The translations under genes were made by a program, and so were the position numbers. A DNA stretch of 64,000 bases from JANMAT01 sp031359995 (lineage in GTDB: Bacteria; Actinomycetota; Acidimicrobiia; Acidimicrobiales; Ilumatobacteraceae). The stretch covers positions 1 through 64,000 of the forward strand of contig JANMAT010000196.1 of NCBI GenBank assembly GCA_031359995.1. The letters run 5' to 3'. Positions 1-8,077 of this stretch are shown in pieces (positions within the stretch are counted from its first letter, which is position 1; every line of letters begins with the position of its first letter). Below the pieces are notes generated by a model. That model saw nothing but the letters and a program-made list of their open reading frames with translations. It was not told where the DNA came from and ran no database searches.

Positions 1-158
1 GCAAGAACCTCGGCCTCCAGGTCATCACCGAAGGCGTCGAAGACGCACAGACCGTCGCCATCCTCACCGCCAGCGGCTGCCGCACCGGCCAGGGCTACGA
101 CTGGTGCCGACCCGTCACGGCCACCGAGATCACCGCCAGCCTCCACACCCCCCAGTGA
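1..158 (+). CDS. C-terminal end of an EAL-domain (c-di-GMP phosphodiesterase-type) protein, partial
   Basis: Reading from base 3 gives about 51 residues, KNLGLQVITEGVEDAQTVAI and onward, ending in TGA at 156-158. The EGVE motif, a GC pair some 14 residues later and the QGY before a tryptophan match the last strand-helix of the EAL fold, which hydrolyses cyclic di-GMP at the inner face of the membrane. The catalytic glutamate of the EAL signature and any GGDEF or sensory domain lie outside the window, so activity cannot be judged. The gene converges on the small minus-strand ORF that ends at 182. Assignment to EAL is fairly secure; whether it is catalytically active is unknown. Confidence 0.75.
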   Translation, partial: KNLGLQVITEGVEDAQTVAILTASGCRTGQGYDWCRPVTATEITASLHTPQ

Positions 159-181
159 GGTGACCGTGAGCATCGGGTCGG

Positions 182-340
182 TCAGCTCCAGGTCGACCCC
201 ATGGGCTGGGGGACCGGCTTCGTCGCGGTGATCGAGCTGGTTGATGACGTCGTGGTCATCGCCGCCGCCGTGCTCGCACCAGCGGCGATGCTGAGGCTGG
301 CGAGCATGAGAGCGGCGATGGTCGTACGGGCCTTGTTCAT
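182..340 (-). CDS. Small secreted peptide, 52 aa, unknown function
   Basis: ATG at 340 is preceded by a GAAGGA ribosome site about eight bases upstream. The product starts MNKARTTIAALMLASLSIAA, which is a textbook signal peptide: a charged N-terminus, a hydrophobic core and an Ala-x-Ala-like cleavage region around residues 25-28 (STAAAM). The remaining roughly 25 residues are Thr/Ser/Pro-rich with no recognisable fold. An upstream in-frame start would give 99 residues but puts arginine-rich sequence in front of the signal peptide, so I prefer the internal ATG. The gene points toward the end of the EAL gene. It could be an exported peptide or the remnant of a longer secreted protein. Confidence 0.45.
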   Translation of the reverse strand: MNKARTTIAALMLASLSIAAGASTAAAMTTTSSTSSITATKPVPQPMGSTWS

Positions 341-624
341 CGAATGGTCCTTCGCTGGTTGGTATGCGCTCAGCGTACGCGGTTGCCCTCGCTGAGTGAA
401 CAGGCACGGTCGATCGTTGCTGCAAACGTGAACCGCTCCTGAGTCGCCGCAGAAGTCGCGAGCGGCCCGTCCGACGGCCACCTAGCTGACGGCCACCGGT
501 GCACTCTCAGCCATTCTCCATGGCGGCTGGTACGTGTTCGGGTGCGGGTGGGACGAAGGAAGAATCGACCCGTTGGAGGAACGGCGGCGCGTAACGGAAC
601 AGGCTGCTGGGAGACTGCGACGGC

Positions 625-1338
625 ATGGAAGCCCTCGAGTCGTCCCGCCCGTCCCTGCACCGCGTCGCGGTGCACATCGTCGCCCGGGCCCGGGTGGAGG
701 CGTCGGGTCGCTTCTCGCTGCGCGTCACGCCCGGCGGGTTCGGGACGCCCGATCTGACGCTGGACGGCCGCCGGGTCCGCGTGTCGGGCTCGAACCTGGT
801 GATCGAGTCCGATGCTCCCGGTGCCGCCACCGTGCGCAGCGTGGCGATCCACGGGTCCACGCTGGCGGCACTCGCCGATGCGGCCGGCGTCGACCTCTCC
901 CGACCGCTCGACGTCGGTCACGACACGCCGTCGTTGGGTGACCCCGACGCCCTGATCGAGCTCGACGCCGACGGGGCCGCCGCCGTCGGCGAGTGGTACG
1001 GCCTGGTCGCCGAGGCGCTCGACCGGGTCCTGGCGGCGATGCCGCCCGAGGCGACGCCGACCCTGCCCCGACTGTGGCCCGAGCACTTCGACGTCGCCGT
1101 CGAGGCCCAGGCGCACGCTGATCGGCGCGTGAACCTGGGCGGCTCGCCCGGTGACGGCTTCAGCGCCGAGCCCTACTTCTACGTCGGCCCGTGGACGGCC
1201 GATCGCCCCGGCGACGCGGCGTTCTGGAACGCCCCCTTCGGCGCGGTGCGCACCCGCGGCGAGCTCCCGCTGGATCGGGCCGATGCCGCGGTGGCGGCCG
1301 CCACGTTCCTGCTCGACGGCTACCGTCGCCTGCTCTGA
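625..1338 (+). CDS. Conserved hypothetical protein, 237 aa
   Basis: ATG at 625 has a GGGAG element about 13 bases upstream and the frame is open to TGA at 1336-1338. The protein is acidic and has no signal peptide or membrane segment. The C-terminal half carries a distinctive block: LWPEHFD near residue 152, then a glycine-rich SPGD stretch and PYFYVGPW near residue 190, followed by an FWNAPFGA segment. I recall this kind of pattern in conserved actinobacterial hypothetical proteins but cannot name a family with certainty. It ends 16 bases before the Rieske-glutamate synthase gene and reads the same way, so it may be the first gene of that operon and have a linked role. Confidence 0.75.
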   Translation: MEALESSRPSLHRVAVHIVARARVEASGRFSLRVTPGGFGTPDLTLDGRRVRVSGSNLVIESDAPGAATVRSVAIHGSTLAALADAAGVDLSRPLDVGHDTPSLGDPDALIELDADGAAAVGEWYGLVAEALDRVLAAMPPEATPTLPRLWPEHFDVAVEAQAHADRRVNLGGSPGDGFSAEPYFYVGPWTADRPGDAAFWNAPFGAVRTRGELPLDRADAAVAAATFLLDGYRRLL

Positions 1339-1354
1339 CCGGGAGACGGGAACC

Positions 1355-2968
1355 ATGACACCTCTCACCATCGCCCGCTGGAGCGAACTGGGCAACCGCT
1401 CCCCCTTCGGTGCGCTCGTCGGCAACGTCGACCTCGTGGTCGTCCGTGACGGCGACGAGCACTCGGTCCTCTACGGCCGCTGCCTGCACCGGGGCGCGCT
1501 CCTGGCCGATGGCACGGTGCGGGGGAGCGACCTCGTGTGCGGTCTGCACGGGTGGGACTACGCGTTCCGCACCGGCGTGAGCGCCTACGACAACGCCCAG
1601 CAGCTCCACCGCTTCACGTCCTGGGTCGACGAGGCGGCTGACCAGCTGCTCGTCGATGCCGACGAGGTCGCGGCGTGGGAGCGCGAGCATCCGCAGCCCT
1701 ACGACCGCGACGCCTACCAGGGCACCTTCCAGGACCCCCACGGCGCACCCGAGGAGCCCTTCGTCGGCCGCATCCGCCAGCTCGCGGTCGACGGGCTGTC
1801 GAAGGTCGGCCACCACGGTCCGGTGACCGCCATGGGCGTGCCGCGCGACCAGCTCCCGACGTGGGACTCGATCCAGATCGTCACCGCTCAGCTGGCCCGT
1901 CGGCCGCTGCTCGACGAGGAGCCGGTCGGCACCGACGTCACGATCGGCGGCGGCGCCCCGAAGCCGTTGCGGCTGGCCATCCCGCTGTTCGTGAGCGACA
2001 TGAGCTTCGGCGCCCTGTCGCTCGAGGCGAAGGTGGCGCTCGCCCGCGGTGCCGAGGGTGCGGGGACCGGCATCTGTTCCGGTGAGGGCGGCATGTTGCC
2101 CGAGGAGCACGCCGAGAACAGCCGGTACTTCTACGAGCTGGCGTCGGCCCGCTTCGGCTGGTCGCTCGACAAGGTCCGCGACGTCCAGGCCTTCCACTTC
2201 AAGTTCGGCCAAGGGGCCAAGACCGGAACCGGTGGGCATCTGCCCGGCAACAAGGTGGTCGGTCGCATCGCCGAGGTACGGGGCCTTCCCGAGGGCACGC
2301 CGGCGGTGTCGCCGGCGACGTTCCCCGATCTGCGCACCGCGGCCGACTACCGCGAGGTGGCGGCGATGGTGCGCGAGACCGCCGGCGGCATCCCGATCGG
2401 GGCCAAGCTGTCGGCCCAGCGGATCGAGGCCGACCTCGATGCGGCGTTCGAGATCGGTGTCGACTACGTGATCCTCGACGGCCGCGGCGGCGGCACCGGC
2501 GCGGCGCCGGCGCTGTTCCGCGACCACATCTCGGTCCCGACGATCCCCGCGCTGGCCCGGGCCCGCCGCCATCTGGACCGGTCGGGTTCGACGGCCACGC
2601 TGGTGATCACCGGCGGTCTGCGCACCCACCCCGACTTCGTGAAGGCACTCGCCCTGGGGGCCGACGCCGTCGCCATCTCCAACGCCGCGCTCCAGGCGAT
2701 CGGGTGCATCGGCATGCGCGCCTGCAACAGCGACAACTGCCCGGTCGGCATCGCCACGCAGAAGCCCGGCCTGCGGCAGCGGTTGGTGGTCGAGGAGTCG
2801 GCCCAGCGTCTCACCCGTTTCCTGCTCGCCACCGTCGAGCTGATGACCGTGCTGGCCCGGGCGTGCGGCCATCGCCACGTCTCGGAGCTCTGCCTCGAAG
2901 ACCTCACCACGTTCGATCGCGAGATGCACCACCTCGCCGGCGTCCCCTACGGAGGTCTGCAGCCGTGA
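1355..2968 (+). CDS. Rieske domain fused to a glutamate-synthase-like FMN/[3Fe-4S] domain, 537 aa
   Basis: ATG at 1355 follows a GGGAGACGGG ribosome site. Residues 1-95 form a Rieske [2Fe-2S] domain: ligands C43-x-H45 and C62-x2-H65 are all present. After a linker, residues about 150-530 match the FMN-binding central barrel of glutamate synthase. C451-x5-C457-x4-C462, inside CIGMRACNSDNCPVGIATQ, is the [3Fe-4S] pattern of GltB. The N-terminal glutamine amidotransferase domain and the C-terminal beta-helix of classical GltB are absent, so it resembles the stand-alone FMN-binding glutamate synthase family with a Rieske electron-transfer domain attached. Amination of 2-oxoglutarate is not demonstrated; a flavin oxidoreductase reaction on another substrate is equally possible. 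Its TGA overlaps the GTG of the next gene, implying translational coupling. Confidence 0.88.
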   Translation: MTPLTIARWSELGNRSPFGALVGNVDLVVVRDGDEHSVLYGRCLHRGALLADGTVRGSDLVCGLHGWDYAFRTGVSAYDNAQQLHRFTSWVDEAADQLLVDADEVAAWEREHPQPYDRDAYQGTFQDPHGAPEEPFVGRIRQLAVDGLSKVGHHGPVTAMGVPRDQLPTWDSIQIVTAQLARRPLLDEEPVGTDVTIGGGAPKPLRLAIPLFVSDMSFGALSLEAKVALARGAEGAGTGICSGEGGMLPEEHAENSRYFYELASARFGWSLDKVRDVQAFHFKFGQGAKTGTGGHLPGNKVVGRIAEVRGLPEGTPAVSPATFPDLRTAADYREVAAMVRETAGGIPIGAKLSAQRIEADLDAAFEIGVDYVILDGRGGGTGAAPALFRDHISVPTIPALARARRHLDRSGSTATLVITGGLRTHPDFVKALALGADAVAISNAALQAIGCIGMRACNSDNCPVGIATQKPGLRQRLVVEESAQRLTRFLLATVELMTVLARACGHRHVSELCLEDLTTFDREMHHLAGVPYGGLQP

Positions 2969-4932
2969 GCGACGACGCCACATCCACCGCGGTCGGCACG
3001 GACTGGCACCGCGTGCTGGGCCCCGACGAGCTGCCCGAGGGACGGGTCATCACCGTCACGGTCGGACGGCGCTCGCTCGCCGTCACCCGTCACGAAGGCC
3101 GGTACGGCTGCCTCGACAACGCCTGCCCCCACCAGGGTGGGCCGCTGGGTGAGGGGTCGATCGAGAACGGGTGGTTGCGGTGCCCGTGGCACGGCTACGA
3201 CTACTCGCCCCTCACCGGTGAGCCACCGTCGGGTTTCTCCGATGCGCCGGCGTGCTTCGCCGTGGAAGCCCGCCCCGACGGCGTCTACGTGGCGCTGCCG
3301 CCCGAGCCCGTGCCGCCGCGCACCGTCGCCGACGTGCTCGTCGAGACGCTCACGAACTGGGGGCTCACCCATGTGTTCGGGATGGTGGGGCACTCGAACC
3401 TCGGCTTCGCCGACGCCATGCGCAAGGCCGAGGCGCGCGGCGAGCTGACGTTCATCGGCATTCGCCACGAGGGCGCGGCGGCGTTCGCCGCCTCGGCCTA
3501 CGGCAAGCTCACCGGGCGCCCGGCGGCGTGCTTCGGCATCGCCGGGCCGGGCTCCACCAACCTCCTCACCGGCCTGTACGACGCACGCGAGGACCGGTCA
3601 CCGGTGCTCGCCATCTCGGGTCAGGTGCCATCGAAGGTCCGCGGCCGCGGCGCGTTCCAGGACACCGACCTCGAGGCGGCCTTCGCCGACGTGACCGCCT
3701 ACAGCGAGACCGTCGCGCTGGCGTCGGACCACGCCGAGCTGGCCAGCCTGGCGATGAAGCATGCGATCGTCGGCCGTGGCGTCGCCCACCTGATCCTGCC
3801 CGACGAGGTCCAGCATCACCCGGTGGCCGCCGACGTTCCGGCGGGCACCCCCGCCGGTCGCATCGTGTCACGAGCGACGTTGCCGGCGGCCGACGACCTG
3901 GAACGTGCGATCATCATGATGCGGTCCGCCCGTCGGCCCATGATCGTCGTGGGAGCGGGCTGCCGGGGCCAGATGTCGGCGATCATGGAGCTGGCCGAAC
4001 GCCTCGGCGCCGCCGTCGGTACGACGTTCAAGGCGAAGGGTCTCGTCAGCGACCGCCACCCGCTCGGGTGCGGCGTGCTGGGCCGGTCGGGAACACCGGT
4101 GGCCAGCTGGTTCATGAACGAGAGCGACCTGCTGGTGGTGTTCGGCGCCAGCTTCTCGAACCACACCGGCATCGCGTCGTACAAGCCCACCATCCAGGTC
4201 GACGACGACCCGATGGCGCTCGGCCGGTTCCACGGTGTCGACGTGCCGTTGCTCGGGGGCGCCGATGTCACGGCGCGAGCGATGGTCGCCGCCGTCGGTC
4301 GCGGCGCAGGGTCCGACCTGCGCGCCGAGGTCGCCGAGCGGTGGGCCATCTGGCGGGCGGAGAAGGCCAGGCGGGCCACCGACGACGCCGCCCACGGCAT
4401 CGGCGCGGCCGCCGTGATGGCGAGCCTCACCCAGCTGATCGACCGGCACGCGGTCATCGCCGTCGACGTCGGCAACAACACGTACTCGTTCGGCCGCTAC
4501 TTCGAGGCGTCGGGCCACCAGGACCTCGTCATGTCGGGCTACCTCGGCTCCATCGGCTTCGCGCTGCCGGCGGCGATGGGGGCGTGGGCCGCCTTCGGGG
4601 ACGAGCGCCAGATCGTGTCGATCAGCGGTGACGGCGGGTTGGGTCAGTATGCGATGGAGCTGACCACCGCCGTGAAGCACGAGATGAACATCACCCACGT
4701 CGTGCTCGACAACGGTGAGCTCGGAAAGATCTCCAAGGAGCAAAGGGCGGCCCATTGGGACGTGTGGCAGACGTCGCTCCACAACCCCGACTTCGCCGCC
4801 TTCGCCGAGCTCTGTGGCGCCCGAGGCTTCCGCGTCACCGATCCGGCCGAGCTCGACGTCGCCCTCGCGGCCGCGCTGGCGCACCGGGGACCGGCCCTCG
4901 TCGACATCATCACCAACCCGCTGCTCGTGTGA
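2965..4932 (+). CDS. Rieske domain fused to a thiamine-diphosphate enzyme (acetolactate synthase/pyruvate oxidase fold), 655 aa
   Basis: GTG at 2965 overlaps the preceding stop (GTGA), with GGAGG at 2951-2955. Residues 10-110 are a Rieske domain with C54-x-H56 and C73-x2-H76. Residues about 115-290 are the PYR domain, with the cofactor-activating glutamate E169 in RHEGAAAF. Residues about 310-440 are the central domain, and about 480-650 the PP domain, where GDG at 555-557 and N583 form the ThDP/Mg motif. The family decarboxylates 2-oxo acids or transfers the resulting C2 unit. An attached Rieske centre suggests that electrons leave or enter the ThDP intermediate, as in oxidases, rather than simple acetolactate synthesis. 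Because its upstream neighbour also starts with a Rieske domain, the two probably share an electron carrier or act on one pathway. The substrate is unknown. Confidence 0.88.
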   Translation: MSDDATSTAVGTDWHRVLGPDELPEGRVITVTVGRRSLAVTRHEGRYGCLDNACPHQGGPLGEGSIENGWLRCPWHGYDYSPLTGEPPSGFSDAPACFAVEARPDGVYVALPPEPVPPRTVADVLVETLTNWGLTHVFGMVGHSNLGFADAMRKAEARGELTFIGIRHEGAAAFAASAYGKLTGRPAACFGIAGPGSTNLLTGLYDAREDRSPVLAISGQVPSKVRGRGAFQDTDLEAAFADVTAYSETVALASDHAELASLAMKHAIVGRGVAHLILPDEVQHHPVAADVPAGTPAGRIVSRATLPAADDLERAIIMMRSARRPMIVVGAGCRGQMSAIMELAERLGAAVGTTFKAKGLVSDRHPLGCGVLGRSGTPVASWFMNESDLLVVFGASFSNHTGIASYKPTIQVDDDPMALGRFHGVDVPLLGGADVTARAMVAAVGRGAGSDLRAEVAERWAIWRAEKARRATDDAAHGIGAAAVMASLTQLIDRHAVIAVDVGNNTYSFGRYFEASGHQDLVMSGYLGSIGFALPAAMGAWAAFGDERQIVSISGDGGLGQYAMELTTAVKHEMNITHVVLDNGELGKISKEQRAAHWDVWQTSLHNPDFAAFAELCGARGFRVTDPAELDVALAAALAHRGPALVDIITNPLLV

Positions 4933-4938
4933 CCACGA

Positions 4939-5475
4939 TCAGGAGCGCAGGAACGGATCGACCGCGTCACGCAACGCGATCGGTGCCGCGAATCCGGCGT
5001 CGGTGACATCGTCGGGATCGGACTCCCAGGCGGCCACGGCGGCGTCGAAGGCCGGTTCGCCCCGCCGCCGGGCGATGCGCTCCCCGACATCGGACGCGAC
5101 GTCCACGAGGTGGCCGGCGGGCGGCATCAGCAGCACCATGCGGTCGAGCTGATGGGGGAACTGCACGGCGTAGCTGATGGCCGACCGGGGCGGCGGAGTG
5201 AGCGACCACCACCAATCGCTCGACGCCGAGGTGCACGCGCAGCTGCTCGATGTCGGCGGCCTGGTCCCACCACGAGCCCGCTCGACATCGTCGGGAAGCG
5301 GAGAACGACCGGCCCCTGGCAGGTGGGGCACGATCACCCGGCGCGGCGCGCCGATACCGGCGAGGTCCCCCAGGTAACCGGGGTGGCGGCCGGCGCCGCC
5401 GGCGAGTGCGACGATCGCCTCCGCGTCGTCGTCGTCTCGGAGCTGGTCGTTGTGGAGCGCGGCTCCGTCACTTAC
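4939..5475 (-). pseudogene. Decayed alpha/beta hydrolase gene (lost start, two compensating frameshifts)
   Basis: Translation on the minus strand gives the N-terminal part of an alpha/beta hydrolase (EAIVALAGGAG, then VIVPHLPGAGRSPLPDD). Near 5275-5283 the homology jumps to another frame (GSWWDQAADIEQLRVHLG, then RLVVVAHSAA). Near 5186-5195 it returns to the first frame (SAISYAVQFPHQLDRMVLL) and runs to TGA at 4939-4941. VVAHSAA is the position of the nucleophile elbow. The expected start overlaps the stop of the upstream gene as GTAA; a single A-to-G change would recreate the usual GTGA junction. One missing and one extra base in GC runs could also be sequencing error, but the absent start codon argues for real decay. 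Confidence 0.6.
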
Positions 5476-6239
5476 CGGGGTAGGTCGGCATCGTCGCCAC
5501 CGTAGCGAGCCGGCGCCGGCTCGTCGCCGGAGATGGCGACGTAGATGGTGCTGTGGGACTGACCGTCGATCAGGAAGTTGGGAAAGCTCACCACCGGCGC
5601 CTCGGCGCGAGCGAACACCGCCCGCAGCGTGGCGAGGAAGGCGTCGTCGGGCGCGTCGTTGGACCACAGGGCGAACACGCCGCCCGGCCGGAGTTGGTCG
5701 GCCAGTCGGCGCAGGCCGTCCGGCTCGTAGAAGCCGGCGTGACCGTCGTCGAGGCGGTCGACGGGGGAGTGGTCGATGTCGACCAGGATCACGTCGAACC
5801 GGTCGGGTGACTCGCCGCCTGGCACCAGCCGCCCCTGGTCGACGAGGGCGAAGAAGTCGCCGTGCACCAGCGTGCAACGCGGATCGTTCGTGAGCTCGGG
5901 CCCGAGCGGGGTGAGACCCTGGCGGTGCCACTCGATGACGGCGGCGAGTGCGTCGACGACGTGCAGCGACCGCACCCGGGGGTCCTGCAGCGCGGCGTGG
6001 GCCGTATGGCCGAGGCCCAGACCAGCGACGAGCACGTCGAGCTCGTCGCCCGTGGTCGCGGCGAGACCCAGGCGTGCCAGCGCCTCCTCGCCCGCGGTGA
6101 ACAGGCTCGACATGAGCCCTTCGCCCCCGAGCATCACCTCGAAGACGTCGATCTCCAGGGTCGGCTCCAGGCGGCGGCGCAGGACCGCATCGCCCATCGG
6201 CGTGGTGGCCCGGGCCAGCTCGGCGAACCAGCGGCTCAT
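5472..6239 (-). CDS. Spermidine-synthase-like SAM-dependent methyltransferase-fold protein, 255 aa
   Basis: ATG at 6239 begins MSRWFAELARATTPMGDAVL; a GTG at 6251 would add four residues. Residues about 65-200 form a class I SAM-binding Rossmann fold: VLVAGLGLGHTAHAAL is the glycine-rich loop, LVHGDFFALV carries the adenine-contacting aspartate, and DVILVDIDHSPVD is the fourth strand. The overall layout, with an N-terminal beta region (LEIDVFEVMLGGEGLMSS), is that of polyamine aminopropyltransferase-like proteins. The usual active-site Asp pair is not obvious, so the true reaction is open. The stop overlaps the start region of the decayed hydrolase, indicating a former two-gene operon. Confidence 0.75.
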   Translation of the reverse strand: MSRWFAELARATTPMGDAVLRRRLEPTLEIDVFEVMLGGEGLMSSLFTAGEEALARLGLAATTGDELDVLVAGLGLGHTAHAALQDPRVRSLHVVDALAAVIEWHRQGLTPLGPELTNDPRCTLVHGDFFALVDQGRLVPGGESPDRFDVILVDIDHSPVDRLDDGHAGFYEPDGLRRLADQLRPGGVFALWSNDAPDDAFLATLRAVFARAEAPVVSFPNFLIDGQSHSTIYVAISGDEPAPARYGGDDADLPR

Positions 6240-6355
6240 GCTGCATCCCACCGCGTCGGGGTGGCGGTGACGCGGCCGGGCTCGATCATGGCGGGCATGC
6301 TCTCATGCCACAATCACGGATGCCGTCACCGACGACACCGGCCGAGGAGACCACG

Positions 6356-6775
6356 ATGAGCACCACCCCTGCACGCGCCCTGGTCGAGGCGTTCGGCGAC
6401 GTGGCCACCATGGCCGTCATGTACGCCGACGATGTCGTCTGGCGCCTCAACCACTCGCTGTCGCCGAACATCGCCGGGCCCCACGTCGGCAAGACCGCGG
6501 TGATCGGGTTCAACGAGGCGGTGTTCACCAAGTTCTACGAACCGGGTTCCACGCGGGTGGAGATCCTCGACGAGATCGGTGACGAGTCGTCGAGCGTGGT
6601 GCGGTTCAACTTCCGGGCCACCAGCCGTCGCAGCGGCCACCCGTACGCGGTGGAGTACGTGCTGTTCGCCAAGACCGCCGGCGGCAAGGTCGTCGACGTG
6701 ATCGAGCTGCTCGACACCCAGGCCTCCAAGGAGCAGCACGCCGGCAACGCCGTCGGTGTGCCGCCCGCCGGTTGA
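6356..6775 (+). CDS. SnoaL-like / NTF2-fold protein, 139 aa
   Basis: ATG at 6356 follows GAGGAGA at 6344-6350 with ideal spacing; an upstream in-frame ATG at 6305 lacks this. The product has the NTF2-like pattern: helix with ALVEAFGDVATMAVMYADDVVW, a strand pair around residues 70-120 ending EYVLFAKTAGGKVVDVIELLD. Members of this fold are small cone-shaped isomerases, cyclases or ligand-binding proteins. The pocket residues are not diagnostic, so no substrate can be named. Its stop overlaps the TTG start of the DUF1345 gene (TTGA), so the two are probably co-translated. No signal peptide is visible. Confidence 0.75.
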   Translation: MSTTPARALVEAFGDVATMAVMYADDVVWRLNHSLSPNIAGPHVGKTAVIGFNEAVFTKFYEPGSTRVEILDEIGDESSSVVRFNFRATSRRSGHPYAVEYVLFAKTAGGKVVDVIELLDTQASKEQHAGNAVGVPPAG

Positions 6776-7398
6776 AGGCGAAGCATCGCGCCCTGTGGAG
6801 CGCGGCCGCCGGCCTGGTGACCGGCGGTGTTCTCGCGCTGGTGTCCCGGTGGCAGGTGAGCCTGCTCGTCGGCTTCGACACGGCCACGCTGTGCTTCCTC
6901 CTCCTGCTGTGGATCGACATCCGCGGCCTCGACCACGGCGCGACGAGGGAGATGATCACGGCCGAGGACGCGTCGGCCCGGCTGATCGGTTCGATCGTCG
7001 TGGTGGCCAGCGTGGCCGGCCTCGTCGCCGAGATCCTCGGCCTGGTCGAGGCCGAAAGGCTCCAAGGGGCGGCGCGGGCCGTGCTCATCGTGCTGGCCCT
7101 GCTCGCCGTGGTGAGTGGGTGGGCCGCGGTGCACTCGGTGTACACGTTGCACTACGCCCGGCTGTACTTCGACGACGCGCGGCGCGGCATCGACTTCAAC
7201 GGCGACGAGCCACCCGACTTCTCCGACTTCGCCTACTTCGCGTTCACCGTCGGCATGACCTACCAGGTCTCCGACACGAACATCTCCGACCGTCGCATCC
7301 GTCGGGCGGTGACCCGCCACGCTCTGGTCTCGTTCCTGTTCGGCACGGTCATCATCGGCACCACCATCAACGTGATGGCCGGGCTCGTCGGGCGGTGA
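6772..7398 (+). CDS. DUF1345 family membrane protein, 208 aa
   Basis: The start is TTG at 6772, overlapping the preceding stop. The protein has about five hydrophobic segments, near residues 9-30, 32-48, 72-90, 100-120 and 183-205. The C-terminal block PDFSDFAYFAFTVGMTYQVS followed by DTNISDRRIRRAVTRHALVSF is the hallmark of DUF1345, a family of predicted inner-membrane proteins without an established biochemical role. Length matches the family (about 210). It lies downstream of the SnoaL-like gene with no gap and ends 40 bases before the nitroreductase, so it may be part of a longer plus-strand transcript from 6.3 to 11.2 kb. Confidence 0.87.
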   Translation: MKAKHRALWSAAAGLVTGGVLALVSRWQVSLLVGFDTATLCFLLLLWIDIRGLDHGATREMITAEDASARLIGSIVVVASVAGLVAEILGLVEAERLQGAARAVLIVLALLAVVSGWAAVHSVYTLHYARLYFDDARRGIDFNGDEPPDFSDFAYFAFTVGMTYQVSDTNISDRRIRRAVTRHALVSFLFGTVIIGTTINVMAGLVGR

Positions 7399-7438
7399 AC
7401 GTCGCCGCCCACGTGGACGGTCGTTAGTGTCGTCGGGC

Positions 7439-8059
7439 ATGGACGTGTTCGAGGCGATGGGGACCTGCCGGGCCATGCGGCTGCTGAAGCCCGACCCCGT
7501 GCCGAGCGAGCTGATCGACAAGGTGCTGTGGGCCGCCACCCGGGCACCCAGCCCGGGCAACAGCCAGGGTTGGGACTTCGTGGTGGTCGACGAAACAGAG
7601 CCGAAGGCGCGCATCGCCGCCGCCATCCGCGCTGCGATGGCCGACCGGGTCGCGGCCATGCCGCGCACCGACCGCACCACTCGGCTCATGCTCGACGGCA
7701 CGGCGAAGATGATCGATTCGCTCGACCGGGCGCCGGTGCTGGTGTTCGTGACGGGGCCGGTGATCTACCCGCCGGCGGCGCCCCGCGAACAGTTCACGTG
7801 GTCGGCGCTGTACCCGGCGGCCCAGAACATCCTGCTGGCGGCACGGGCGCTGGGCCTCGGCAGCGTGTTCACCACCCTGCACGCCACGGCCGAGCCCACG
7901 GTGCGCGAGGTGCTCGAGCTGCCCGACGGCATCCGCATCGCGGCCACCATCCCGATCGGGTGGCCCGAGGGTGTGTTCGGCCCGCTGAACCGTCGGCCGG
8001 TGGAGGACTTCGTCCACCGCAACCGGTGGGAGGGCGACAAACGTGGCCACGGTCGCTGA
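7439..8059 (+). CDS. Nitroreductase family protein, 206 aa
   Basis: ATG at 7439 starts MDVFEAMGTCRAMRLLKPDP; a GTG four codons upstream is an alternative. The MRLLKPDPVP and ATRAPSPGNSQGWDFVVV segments are the two FMN-phosphate and ring-binding blocks of the nitroreductase fold, and the C-terminal AAQNILLAARALGLGSVFTT helix and IPIGWPEG are also conserved. These enzymes are homodimeric FMN proteins using NAD(P)H, and related ones act as F420-linked or dehalogenating reductases. The P450 gene starts 18 bases downstream, so the pair probably belongs to one oxidative operon. The substrate is unknown. Confidence 0.88.
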   Translation: MDVFEAMGTCRAMRLLKPDPVPSELIDKVLWAATRAPSPGNSQGWDFVVVDETEPKARIAAAIRAAMADRVAAMPRTDRTTRLMLDGTAKMIDSLDRAPVLVFVTGPVIYPPAAPREQFTWSALYPAAQNILLAARALGLGSVFTTLHATAEPTVREVLELPDGIRIAATIPIGWPEGVFGPLNRRPVEDFVHRNRWEGDKRGHGR

Positions 8060-8077
8060 CCCCGAAGAGGAGCTGTC

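Noticed and set aside
6305..6355. An earlier ATG for the SnoaL-like gene
   Set aside because: The 17 added residues are Pro/Thr-rich with no homology, whereas ATG 6356 has an ideal GAGGAGA site.
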